Shown here: positions 56,946-64,000 of the stretch, piece after piece | How positions within the stretch are numbered: position 1 is the stretch's first letter | Layout of the letters: each line of letters opens with the position of its first letter | Assembly (NCBI RefSeq): GCF_014218275.1 | Contig: NZ_AP023213.1 | Span: 4,026,954-4,090,953, forward strand | Length of the DNA stretch: 64,000 nt | From: Citrifermentans bremense | GTDB taxonomy: Bacteria > Desulfobacterota > Desulfuromonadia > Geobacterales > Geobacteraceae | Direction of reading: 5' to 3' | Made by a program: the position numbers and the translations under genes | The notes under the pieces: model-generated | What the model was told of the DNA's origin: nothing | The model's input: only the letters and a program-made list of their open reading frames with translations | The model's database searches: none

Positions 56946-58178
56946 ATGAACACGAAGAAAGTGAGCTTTCCCAATTCACGCGGAGAGCAGTTGGCCGCAC
57001 GGCTTGAGATGCCAGAAGACGAGCAGCCGATCGCATATGCCATCTTCGCCCACTGCTTCACCTGCACCAAGAACCTGAAGGCCGTGGTCAACATCGCCCG
57101 CGCCATGAGCAGCAAGCGGATCGCCGTGCTCCGCTTCGACTTCACCGGCCTGGGCGAGAGCGAGGGGGACTTCTCCCGGAGCACCTTTTCCTCCGATGTA
57201 AGCGACCTGGTCTCGGCGGCGCGCTTTCTGGAACGGGAGTACGCCGCGCCGAGCATACTGGTCGGGCACTCGTTGGGGGGAGCGGCGGTACTCGCTGCGG
57301 CGGGCGAGATCCCTTCGGCGCTAGCCATCGCCACCATAGCGGCCCCCTTCACCCCGGCGCACCTGCGGGAGTTGCTGGGTGAAAGCGCGCAGCAGATCGA
57401 ACAGGAGGGGGAAGCGACGGTGCACCTGGGAGGAAATGACTTCACCATCAGGAAGAGCCTCCTCGACGATCTGGAGGCGCACAGGCCGGAGGAGTTCCTG
57501 GACCGTCTAAAGGCGGCGCTACTGGTGTTGCATTCCCCCGCAGACAGGATTGTCGGGATCGACAACGCATCCAGGATCTTCGAGGCGGCGCAATTCCCCA
57601 AGAGCTTCATCTCTCTGGGGGAGGCGGACCACCTCCTCACCGATCCCGCCGACTCCCGCTATGCCGGCGAAGTCATCGCCACCTGGGCCTCGCGCTATCT
57701 CCCCCGCATGGAAAGCGCACAGGCGTTGCAGCGCCGCGAGCCTGCCGACAACCGGCTCACCGCCCGCACCGGCGCACAAGGTTTCCGTACCGACATATTC
57801 GCCAACGGCTTCAGCATGGTGGCGGACGAACCTCTGCAGTACGGCGGCAGCAACGAGGGTCCCTCCCCCTATGAGTACGTGATGGCGGGGCTCGGCGCCT
57901 GCACCACCATGACCCTGCAGATGTACGCCCGACAGAAAGGGTGGCCCTTGCGGGACGCACTGGCACGCCTGTCCCACCACAAGATCCACGCCGAGGATTG
58001 CCGGGACTGCGAAACCAGGGAGGGACGCATCGACATGTTCCACCGCGAGATCGAGGTCTTCGGGGAACTGGATTCCGCTCAAAGGCAAAGGCTTTTGGAG
58101 ATCGCCGAGAAATGCCCGGTGCATCGCACGCTTTCCGGGGAGATCCGCATCGAGACCAGCTTGCGGTGGGACGATTAA
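56946..58178 (+). CDS. Alpha/beta hydrolase-OsmC fusion protein
   Basis: The protein has 410 aa. Residues 1-255 form an alpha/beta hydrolase with the nucleophile elbow GHSLGGAAVL and an Asp/His pair (SPADRIV, EADHLL). Residues 265-410 form an OsmC/Ohr-type peroxidase domain with the two redox Cys in GLGACTTMTLQMYA and EKCPVHRTLSG. This fusion is widespread. It may act on organic peroxides or acyl substrates. AAGGAG favours the ATG at 56946; an ATG two codons earlier sits directly on the ribosome site. Confidence 0.93.
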   Translation: MNTKKVSFPNSRGEQLAARLEMPEDEQPIAYAIFAHCFTCTKNLKAVVNIARAMSSKRIAVLRFDFTGLGESEGDFSRSTFSSDVSDLVSAARFLEREYAAPSILVGHSLGGAAVLAAAGEIPSALAIATIAAPFTPAHLRELLGESAQQIEQEGEATVHLGGNDFTIRKSLLDDLEAHRPEEFLDRLKAALLVLHSPADRIVGIDNASRIFEAAQFPKSFISLGEADHLLTDPADSRYAGEVIATWASRYLPRMESAQALQRREPADNRLTARTGAQGFRTDIFANGFSMVADEPLQYGGSNEGPSPYEYVMAGLGACTTMTLQMYARQKGWPLRDALARLSHHKIHAEDCRDCETREGRIDMFHREIEVFGELDSAQRQRLLEIAEKCPVHRTLSGEIRIETSLRWDD

Positions 58179-58222
58179 GAAGTCCCGGCCCTCCTCACGG
58201 CTGCGCGCACCCGAAACGAGAA

Positions 58223-58249
58223 GCGGGCCTGGGGTTTACCCTGGCCCGC
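58223..58249. terminator. Hairpin between the OsmC-fusion gene and the feo operon
   Basis: GCGGGCC (58223-58229) pairs with GGCCCGC (58243-58249), and partial pairing continues inward. It lies between two converging transcription units. T-tracts on both sides are short, so termination strength is uncertain. Confidence 0.6.
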
Positions 58250-58267
58250 CGTCGTTTCAGCGTAAGA

Positions 58268-58393
58268 TTACTTCTTGCAGCAGCTCCCGCCTTCGCACCC
58301 GCAGCACCCCTTCTTCTTCCAGAGATTCAGATACAGGATGTAAAGAGCGCCGGTGATGATGACGGCTGCGATGATGATATCCGCCACTCCCAT
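58268..58393 (-). CDS. FeoB-associated Cys-rich membrane protein (41 aa)
   Basis: The small protein has one membrane helix (MGVADIIIAAVIITGALYIL) followed by a cytoplasmic KKKGCCGCEGGSCCKK tail. This matches the FeoB-associated Cys-rich family that often ends feo operons. It starts one base after the feoB stop codon, and AGGAGG inside the feoB end serves as ribosome site. It may deliver iron to, or sense redox state for, FeoB. Confidence 0.9.
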   Translation of the reverse strand: MGVADIIIAAVIITGALYILYLNLWKKKGCCGCEGGSCCKK

Positions 58394-58394
58394 G

Positions 58395-60620
58395 TCAGCC
58401 TCCTATTCCCAGGAAGCTCCCCCCCTGGTAGATGATTAGCGCAGCCGTCCAGGCCAGCGCCGTCTGGTAAACGAGCCCCACCGCCGCCCATTTCCAGGTG
58501 CCAAACTCCTGGCGCATCGCGACTATGGCGATCATGCACGGCATGTAGAGCAGGACGAACGCCATGAACGCGTAGGAGGAAAGCGGCGTGAAGGCGCCGT
58601 GGATCGCCTGCTTTAAGGCCGACTGGTCCTCCTCCTTCTCCTGGTCGCCCGGGAGATAGAGAAGCGTCGTCACCGCCGTCTTGCAGGCCTGGCCGAAGGA
58701 GACCGCTATCTCCTTGAGATCCTCCTGCAGCGTCGGGACTTCCTTCTTCTCGTCATGCTTCGGCGAATAGATCTCTCCCATGGTGCCCACCACGATCTCC
58801 TTGGCGATGACGCCGGTGATGAGCGACGACGCCGCTTCCCAGGTGCCAAAGCCTACCGGCGCAAAGACAGGGGCTATCACCGCTCCCGCCTGCCCGAGGT
58901 AGGAATCCCTCTTGTGCTCCACCCCCCAGGGGAGGTTCAAAAGGAACCAGACCAGCACCGAGACGGCAAAGATGTAGGTGCCGGCCTTGAACAGGAAGTG
59001 CTTCCCCTTCTCCCAGGTGTGCACGCAGAGGCTGCTGAAAGAGGGCATACGGTAAGGGGGGAGCTCCATGATGAACATGGGGGCCTCGCCGCGGAACAGG
59101 GTCCTCTTGAAGACGAGCCCCATCAGCACCGCGAGCAGCATCCCCATCACGTAAAGGGACCAGATGACGGTGCTGGAGTTGTCGGGAAAAAAGACCGCCA
59201 CGAAGAGCACGTACACCGGAAGTCTCGCGCCGCAGGACATGAGCGGCACCAGCAGTGCGGTCAGCACCTTGTCCTTGGGGTTTTCCAGCGTGCGGGTGGC
59301 GTAGATCCCCGGGACGTTGCAGCCAAAGCCGAGCAGCATGGGGATGAACGACTTGCCGTGCAGGCCGATGGAGTGCATGGTGCGGTCCATGACGAAGGCG
59401 GCCCGTGCCATGTAGCCGCTACCTTCCAGGAAGGTGATGAAAAACATCATGGCGAAGATGACCGGGACGAACACCAGCACCGACCCCACGCCGGCTATCA
59501 CCCCGTCGTTGACCAGCGAGACGGTCCAATCCGGCGCTCCCAGCGGGAGCAAGAGCGCAGACGCCCAACGCTTGAAGGGCCCTTCGGTCATGGCGCCGAT
59601 CCACTCCCCGAAGGGGGCCGACAGATCGAAGGTCAGCTTGAACAGAAGCCACATGGCGACGAGGAAGATGGGGATTCCCAGGAAGCGGTTCAACACTATG
59701 CGGTCTATCTTCTCGGTCAGCTCCGTCTGGCGCAACTCCGGCTTTTGCAGCACCTCGCGTGTGAGCCCGGAGGCGAGCGAATAGCGGGCGTCGGCCATGA
59801 TCGACTCCATATCGTCGCCGTGCGCCTTTTTCAGGTGCTGCAGCGCCTGGTCCAGGAAGTCGACGCGGTCGATTTTCATCTGCTCCAGGACGTGGCTGTC
59901 CTCCTCCATCAGTTTCAGCAATAGCCAGCGCTGCGGGTAGCGCCCCAAAAGGGGCCAGTGGCTGTGGCGCATGATCTCTCCGACCTGTTCCGCAGCCGCC
60001 TCGATGTCTTCTCCGTAGCTAAGCTTCCTGGGCGCGTGCCCAGCCAGATCGTCCGCCGCGACCAGCACCGACCGGAACAGCTCGTCGAGGCCGGTCCTCC
60101 TTGTGGCCGAGGTGGGGACAACGGCGACGCCGAGCATCTTCCCGATCCCTTCGACATCGATCCGGTACCCTTTGGCCTGCGCCTCGTCGTAGATATTGAG
60201 CGCCATCACCACCGGGATACCCAGCTCCAAAAGCTGCACGGTGAGGTAGAGGTTGCGCTCGAGGTTGGTCGCGTCGACCACGTTGATGATCAGGTCCGGG
60301 CGCTCGCTGACCAGGTAGTCGCGCGCCACGATCTCTTCCTGCGTGTAGGGGGAAAGCGAATAGGTGCCGGGAAGATCGACCAGCTTGATCTTCCTGCCGG
60401 CGTACTCGAGCTGGGCCTCCTTTTTCTCGACGGTGACCCCCGCCCAGTTCCCGACATGGAGCCTGGTGCCGGCGATGGCATTGATGAGGGTGGACTTACC
60501 GGAGTTGGGATTTCCCGCAACTGCGACCGTGATGACGCGATCCTGCGCCGGTTGCTGCGCGCCGGCGAGGCTTCCCTCCGCGTCCTCCAGGCTATCCTTG
60601 CCTTTCAATTGCGTGCTCAC
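58395..60620 (-). CDS. feoB: Ferrous iron transporter FeoB
   Basis: The 741-aa inner-membrane Fe2+ importer has an N-terminal G domain with G1 GNPNSGKST, G3 DLPGTYSLSP, G4 NIYD and a SATRRTG G5 loop. Two Gate domains follow (SCGARLPVYVLF and the later GVIAKEIVVG segment). The start is a GTG overlapping the feoA stop (GTGA). Confidence 0.97.
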   Translation of the reverse strand: MSTQLKGKDSLEDAEGSLAGAQQPAQDRVITVAVAGNPNSGKSTLINAIAGTRLHVGNWAGVTVEKKEAQLEYAGRKIKLVDLPGTYSLSPYTQEEIVARDYLVSERPDLIINVVDATNLERNLYLTVQLLELGIPVVMALNIYDEAQAKGYRIDVEGIGKMLGVAVVPTSATRRTGLDELFRSVLVAADDLAGHAPRKLSYGEDIEAAAEQVGEIMRHSHWPLLGRYPQRWLLLKLMEEDSHVLEQMKIDRVDFLDQALQHLKKAHGDDMESIMADARYSLASGLTREVLQKPELRQTELTEKIDRIVLNRFLGIPIFLVAMWLLFKLTFDLSAPFGEWIGAMTEGPFKRWASALLLPLGAPDWTVSLVNDGVIAGVGSVLVFVPVIFAMMFFITFLEGSGYMARAAFVMDRTMHSIGLHGKSFIPMLLGFGCNVPGIYATRTLENPKDKVLTALLVPLMSCGARLPVYVLFVAVFFPDNSSTVIWSLYVMGMLLAVLMGLVFKRTLFRGEAPMFIMELPPYRMPSFSSLCVHTWEKGKHFLFKAGTYIFAVSVLVWFLLNLPWGVEHKRDSYLGQAGAVIAPVFAPVGFGTWEAASSLITGVIAKEIVVGTMGEIYSPKHDEKKEVPTLQEDLKEIAVSFGQACKTAVTTLLYLPGDQEKEEDQSALKQAIHGAFTPLSSYAFMAFVLLYMPCMIAIVAMRQEFGTWKWAAVGLVYQTALAWTAALIIYQGGSFLGIGG

Positions 60621-60844
60621 CCTGCCACCTCCACAGCGATCCCTTCAGCCTCCTTCTTGCGCAGCGACAGGCTGTAACTCTTTATGCTTACCTCTATCGG
60701 GTCCCCCATCGGGGCCACTTTCAGCACCTTCACCTCTTCACCCACCAGCACCCCCATGTCCATGAGGCGCCGCTTCAGGGGGCCGATCGACCCGATAGCG
60801 GTGATCTTCCCCTTTTCCCCCGGCTTCAGCTTTGCCAGATTCAT
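60617..60844 (-). CDS. feoA: FeoA-domain protein (second copy)
   Basis: The 75-aa SH3-like FeoA protein has LMDMGVLVGEEVKVLKVAPMGDPIEV, the classical FeoA motif. FeoA supports FeoB-mediated iron uptake. GGAGG precedes the ATG at 60844. It is directly coupled to feoB downstream and lies 2 nt after the upstream feoA-like gene. Confidence 0.94.
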   Translation of the reverse strand: MNLAKLKPGEKGKITAIGSIGPLKRRLMDMGVLVGEEVKVLKVAPMGDPIEVSIKSYSLSLRKKEAEGIAVEVAG

Positions 60845-60846
60845 CA

Positions 60847-61098
60847 CTACCTCCTCACCATGATTTTCATTGCCATGCGCCGGGCGATGGCGATTCTCGA
60901 TTCATCCACCCTGAGCAGGACCGTGGCACCGCCGTTTTTCAGCATCTCCACGCTCCTTCCCACCCGGATCCCCATGTCCTCGACCCGGACCACCGTCTTT
61001 TCCAGCTCACCGCGCGCGGCGGAGGTTTCCGCCTTGCCCAAAAGGATTTCCACTATCTCGCCGCTTTCACCTGCACCCAGGATTCCGAGTGGTATCAT
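60847..61098 (-). CDS. feoA: FeoA-domain protein (first copy)
   Basis: The 83-aa FeoA-like protein has VEDMGIRVGRSVEMLKNGGATVLLRVDESRIAIARRMAMKI. Two different FeoA proteins before one FeoB is a recurring arrangement in this bacterial group. It is the first gene of the feo operon, 22 nt downstream of a Fur-box-like site. Confidence 0.92.
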   Translation of the reverse strand: MIPLGILGAGESGEIVEILLGKAETSAARGELEKTVVRVEDMGIRVGRSVEMLKNGGATVLLRVDESRIAIARRMAMKIMVRR

Positions 61099-61120
61099 GA
61101 GAACCTCCCTGCTTCAATTT

Positions 61121-61135
61121 TAATATTCATTTTCA
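61121..61135 (-). promoter_or_regulatory. Fur-box-like site upstream of the feo operon
   Basis: The minus strand reads TGAAAATGAATATTA, which fits the pattern TGAnAnTnAnTnTCA with one mismatch at the next-to-last base. It lies 22 nt before the first feoA start codon, in an A/T-rich promoter region. Confidence 0.6.
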
Positions 61136-61144
61136 CCCAAAGGT

Positions 61145-61172
61145 CAAAAAGACAGGCAGGGAGTTCCCTGCC
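61145..61172 (-). terminator. Terminator after the porin gene
   Basis: On the minus strand GGCAGGGA pairs with TCCCTGCC (61155-61172), followed by TGTCTTTTT. It begins about 9 nt after the porin stop codon and precedes the feo promoter. Confidence 0.85.
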
Positions 61173-61180
61173 CTATCCGA

Positions 61181-62611
61181 TCAGAAGCTGATACGGGTGC
61201 GCAGCGCCAGGGCCAGGACGTCGTCGCTGCCGCGCAGTCCTGCCGGGTGGACTAGGTACTGCGCCACCGGAGCGATCTCGATCTGGTCGTTCACTTTGAA
61301 CCTGTAGTAGACCTCGGTCAGTTTCTCCTGGGAATCGGCGACTGAACCGTGAGCCTTGATCTGGCCGTAGGCTACGCCGAGGACGTCGTCCTTTCTTGAA
61401 GGGATCAGCCCGGCGTACTGTCCGCCTGCGCTCCAGGCCTGCTGAACCTCGTATACGTCCTTGTCGCGCTGCCCGTAGCGGGCGAAGAGGGTCAGCTTAT
61501 CGGTCAGTTGCTGGTCGACGCTCACCCCGAAGTTCCAGGCGTTTTTCTGCTCCAGCTCGCCTGCCAGGGCGCCGTCCAAGGCTGCGTAAATGCGGTAGTT
61601 CCCCTCCAGTTCCCCGCTCTTCACCTTGTAGTCTAGCTCCGCGATGCCGAAGCCGTGGCTGAAGATGTCGGCGGAATCGGAGCTATCCTCGCTGTCGGCG
61701 TCGCCGCTGCCATAGCCAAGGCCGACGACGAGGGAATCGGTCAGCTTTGCCGCCACCCTCGCGCCGGGGCCGTTGGCTGGGAACGGCAGCACCGCGGAGT
61801 GGACGAAGGCACCGGCCAGGAACTGCCCCGTCTCGTCGTTGGCGACCGCGTTGGAGTCGAAGTAGTTGGAAAGGTCGATCTTGCCGGCGGTAAGCAACAT
61901 GCGATCGTCGAGTGCGGAGTGTTCGACCCACGCCTCGCGGAACCTGACCCGGTCGCCGGTGGATCCCGCCAGGCCGTTCAGCCCCGAGAAGGAGTTGATC
62001 CCTGCGGTGGTGTCGAGGCCGTCGCCCCCGGTCGCCTCGAGGTCGAGGACGGCGATGGTGTTCTCCCCCACCTTGAAGTTGAAGACCAGATCGGCGCGTC
62101 CCACCGTGTCCGCGTGGTTTTTCGGGCTGTGGCCGACGGTCCCCTGGAGCACCCCAACCATCCCGCCGCTTAGGGAGATGTTCTTGGTGAGAGCGGTGAA
62201 CCTGGTGCCCAGGTCCTGGTAGCGGGACTGGAAGGTCCTGGTGCCCACCAAAAGCATCTCGGCGCGCAGCTCTTCCTTCAGGTCGGCGAGCAGCAGCAGG
62301 TCTTCCCTGTCGACGGCATCGACTCCCTCCTTCACCGCTTTTTCAGCCATTTTTTCCGTCAGAAGCTGCACTGCAAGCGCCACATCCATCCTGCTGCAGT
62401 CATGCTGCTTTCCCTCCAGGAACTCCGGCGGGAACAGTCCTTCAACCTTGTACTTCGCTCCGAGCCGCACGATCTCCTGGCAGGCCTTGTGCTTCAGTTC
62501 CACCCTCTCGGGAACGACCAGATCAGGATGCAGGGCAAACGCTGTCCCGGAAGAAAGCAGAATGCTCCCCAACAGTAAAGTAATTGCTACGGAAATCTTC
62601 TTGAAACCCAT
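61181..62611 (-). CDS. Outer-membrane porin, putative iron-uptake type
   Basis: The protein has 476 aa. A signal peptide (cut after GTAFA) is followed by a helical N-terminal region (about 30-140) with LVVPERVELKHKACQEIV and a coiled-coil-like stretch. Beta-barrel strands follow, ending in the C-terminal aromatic LALALRTRISF, as outer-membrane proteins require. The overall plan resembles OprB-type porins with an SLH-like N-terminus. Its neighbours (feo, fur) and a Fur-box-like site upstream suggest an iron link; the substrate is inference. Confidence 0.85.
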   Translation of the reverse strand: MGFKKISVAITLLLGSILLSSGTAFALHPDLVVPERVELKHKACQEIVRLGAKYKVEGLFPPEFLEGKQHDCSRMDVALAVQLLTEKMAEKAVKEGVDAVDREDLLLLADLKEELRAEMLLVGTRTFQSRYQDLGTRFTALTKNISLSGGMVGVLQGTVGHSPKNHADTVGRADLVFNFKVGENTIAVLDLEATGGDGLDTTAGINSFSGLNGLAGSTGDRVRFREAWVEHSALDDRMLLTAGKIDLSNYFDSNAVANDETGQFLAGAFVHSAVLPFPANGPGARVAAKLTDSLVVGLGYGSGDADSEDSSDSADIFSHGFGIAELDYKVKSGELEGNYRIYAALDGALAGELEQKNAWNFGVSVDQQLTDKLTLFARYGQRDKDVYEVQQAWSAGGQYAGLIPSRKDDVLGVAYGQIKAHGSVADSQEKLTEVYYRFKVNDQIEIAPVAQYLVHPAGLRGSDDVLALALRTRISF

Positions 62612-62758
62612 CTGGTCCCCCTCTTAGCTAATGCGGTTACCATTTCTCATTCGGAGCGGTTGCTCTCAGCTAGACACTCTTTAACGAAATAGTTGTTCTT
62701 CTTAGTCCCACAGATGTGAACCGGGGGCACGTCTCATATCGGCCAGCAGAGCTAAAAC

Positions 62759-62773
62759 TGAAAGTTAGTTTCA
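62759..62773. promoter_or_regulatory. Fur-box-like site upstream of the porin gene
   Basis: TGAAAGTTAGTTTCA fits TGAnAnTnAnTnTCA exactly and has the inverted ends TGAAA/TTTCA. It lies 148 nt upstream of the porin start. A T-rich tract on the minus strand lies between. Confidence 0.65.
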
Positions 62774-62867
62774 TTCATTTGAGAAAAAAAACAGTCATCC
62801 CTTTAGCAGCAGATAACACCGAGGTCGAACTAAAGGTACTATCGCCGCAGATTTATTTCGGTTTTTA

Positions 62868-63323
62868 TCAGTGAGTGCGAGAATTGCGCCCCTGACAGTG
62901 CCGGCAAAGCCCCTTGAGTTCGATCTTGAAACTCTCGACCATGAAACCGAGGCTGTGAGCACGTTTTAGCTGCTCTTTCTCAACAAGACCGTTTTCGAAC
63001 TCCGTGACGCCGCCGCAGTCGCTGCAGACAAGATAATCGCGACGTTCACCCTGCCGGGCCAACCGGTAACGGGTGATACCGTCGCCCAGGTTGATCTCCC
63101 GGACCAAGCCCGACTCGGCAAGAAGCCTCAAGGCGCGATAGACGGTGGCATGACCGATGTAGGGATGCTTCGCCCGCAGCAACAGGTAAAGCTCGTCGAC
63201 GTGGGTGTGCCGGTCCAGTTCGACCATCGCGTCGACCACCAGGTTGCGCTGCAAAGTCGTCTTCAGATTTTTTCTGGAGAGGAAATGGTTGAACTGTTCC
63301 TTCACCTGCTGCTTCATTTGCAT
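62868..63323 (-). CDS. fur: Fur-family metal-dependent regulator
   Basis: The 151-aa regulator has a winged-helix N-terminus (RKNLKTTLQRNLVVDAM, then HATVYRALRLLAESGLV), a hinge, and a dimerisation domain with two zinc CxxC motifs (VCSDCGG and LCRHCQG). The common HHD before the first CxxC is replaced by RRD, so one regulatory metal ligand may differ. A Fur-type sensor of iron is likely from the neighbours; Zur or PerR function is not excluded. The start may be this Met or the one two residues later. Confidence 0.9.
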   Translation of the reverse strand: MQMKQQVKEQFNHFLSRKNLKTTLQRNLVVDAMVELDRHTHVDELYLLLRAKHPYIGHATVYRALRLLAESGLVREINLGDGITRYRLARQGERRDYLVCSDCGGVTEFENGLVEKEQLKRAHSLGFMVESFKIELKGLCRHCQGRNSRTH

Positions 63324-63372
63324 AACGCTCGCTCTTCTGGATCAGAGTGGTACTGCTGTCGCATAAAAAGAA

Positions 63373-63387
63373 TGAATGTCAGTTTCA
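63373..63387. promoter_or_regulatory. Fur-box-like site upstream of the fur-like gene
   Basis: TGAATGTCAGTTTCA fits TGAnAnTnAnTnTCA with one mismatch at position 5. It is 49 nt upstream of the start codon, consistent with autoregulation. Confidence 0.5.
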
Positions 63388-63608
63388 CCATTTCAACAAA
63401 TCTATTCCCTGGCAGATCTCACACAACATAGCGAGCAGCCGTGGCACTTGATGTTACAGAGAACCTCTTGAATTTTTGAGAATTTCTACGATGACAAGAG
63501 AGGCTATTGGTTTTGAAAATTGAATTCGTTTATAGAGGAGGTTTTGTGAGTTGTCAACCTTTTTTATTGGCATGCAGTGCGCCCGCTTGCCAGTTTTGGA
63601 AACCGCCG

Positions 63609-64000
63609 CTACAGAAGTATGACCTTATCCGGATAAGTTGCGCAAAGGAGTTCCAGTTTTCCTCCTGGAGAGGCATGGGCTATGACTGCCTGGTCGGCAA
63701 GATCCATCATCATCCTGTTGCGCTGATAGCATTTGGATTCACAGGGGTGGGTCACGCTTTCGGCGTAGCGTGAAATCACCAGCAGGCGCCCCGCGGAGAT
63801 GTGTCTCTCCCATTCGGGATCGATCCTCCGAAGCCCCTGCGCCATGGCGACGATGATCGGCTGCGACCCCAGCAGCAGTCGACAAAGCACCTCCTTCTCC
63901 AGCGGCGAATGGTAGCCGGAGATGACGCACCTTCCCTGTTCCCGCTGCTCGTCGGCCCACCGACGCGCCTTCGCCGCGACCCCGTCGGGAACCTTCCGGG
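63609..64000 (-). CDS. Short DprA/Rossmann-like DNA-processing family protein (partial)
   Basis: The frame runs off the right edge, so the N-terminus is missing; about 130 C-terminal residues are visible. CVISGYHSPLEKEVL, IIVAMAQGL, AGRLLVISRY and AYASPGGKLE-like AHASPGGKLELL are motifs of the short DprA/SMF-related Rossmann proteins. The role in DNA recombination is family inference only. Confidence 0.75.
   Translation of the reverse strand, partial: RKVPDGVAAKARRWADEQREQGRCVISGYHSPLEKEVLCRLLLGSQPIIVAMAQGLRRIDPEWERHISAGRLLVISRYAESVTHPCESKCYQRNRMMMDLADQAVIAHASPGGKLELLCATYPDKVILL

Noticed and set aside
63507-63773. Plus-strand open frame overlapping the DprA-like gene
   Set aside because: It overlaps the conserved minus-strand DprA-like motifs and has no recognisable domain.

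Overview
This window is about 64 kb of high-GC chromosomal DNA. It most resembles the Geobacterales (Geobacter, Citrifermentans or Geomonas type). The evidence is the gene order recA-pilT-recX-alaS followed by an arg cluster, the gatCAB and mtnA-glnE blocks, an iron-centred feo/porin/Fur region, and many intergenic palindromes of a kind I associate with this group. I see no rRNA, prophage, insertion sequence or CRISPR array. The lineage call is inference from gene content and cannot be proved from the window alone.

Layout. 1-5.9 kb: the tail of an unknown gene, tRNA-Ser(CGA), tadA, nikR, an NDUFA9-like SDR, a ferritin-like protein, a SlyD-type FKBP, and a NUDIX-rluA pair. 5.9-12 kb: a CxxC-repeat exported protein, a cyclase-family hydrolase, a U32 protein-unknown-hslO operon, and a secreted hypothetical. 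12-14.7 kb: an LTA-synthase-like enzyme with a PAP2 phosphatase. 14.7-18.3 kb (minus strand): a Mn/Fe/Zn-type ABC importer whose permease is fused to a DtxR-like metal sensor. 18.4-25.1 kb: an SDR, larB-larC-pgpA-cinA with stop/start overlaps, and a PAS-GAF histidine kinase. 25.4-32 kb: recA-pilT-recX, alaS, and a receiver-histidine kinase. 32.1-40.6 kb: arginine biosynthesis (argB, argD, argF, argG, argH), interrupted by an MNT/HepT toxin-antitoxin pair with a frameshifted hepT, a NUDIX gene and a nitrilase-like gene. 40.6-49.7 kb: a lipoprotein, gatC-gatA-gatB, mtnA-glnE-ybgC. 49.9-56.6 kb: ileS-lspA, kup, a small hypothetical and an EEP hydrolase. 56.9-64 kb: an alpha/beta hydrolase-OsmC fusion, feoA-feoA-feoB plus a small FeoB-associated protein, a porin, a Fur regulator, and a partial DprA-like gene.

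How parts work together. Iron: matches to a Fur-box pattern (TGAnAnTnAnTnTCA) lie upstream of the feo operon, the porin and the fur-like gene itself, which suggests one local ferrous-iron regulon. Arginine: all enzymes from acetylglutamate kinase to argininosuccinate lyase lie in one direction behind a sigma70-like promoter. Translation: gatCAB, alaS, ileS, tadA and tRNA-Ser are here.

The most unusual aspect is between the genes. At least ten unrelated families of word-built repeats (CACAGAGG, CAATTGAC, GGGGCTA, GTTCAACGTT, AACAGGGAT, GCGGAT, C6/G6, TCGGACTGG and others) sit in short gaps, often inside otherwise tight operons. Most form long imperfect hairpins. One arm has become the coding tail of glnE. 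One NUDIX gene ends in repeat sequence. One C6/G6 element separates rluA from a diverged copy of its own 3' end. I know of no described function for these elements.
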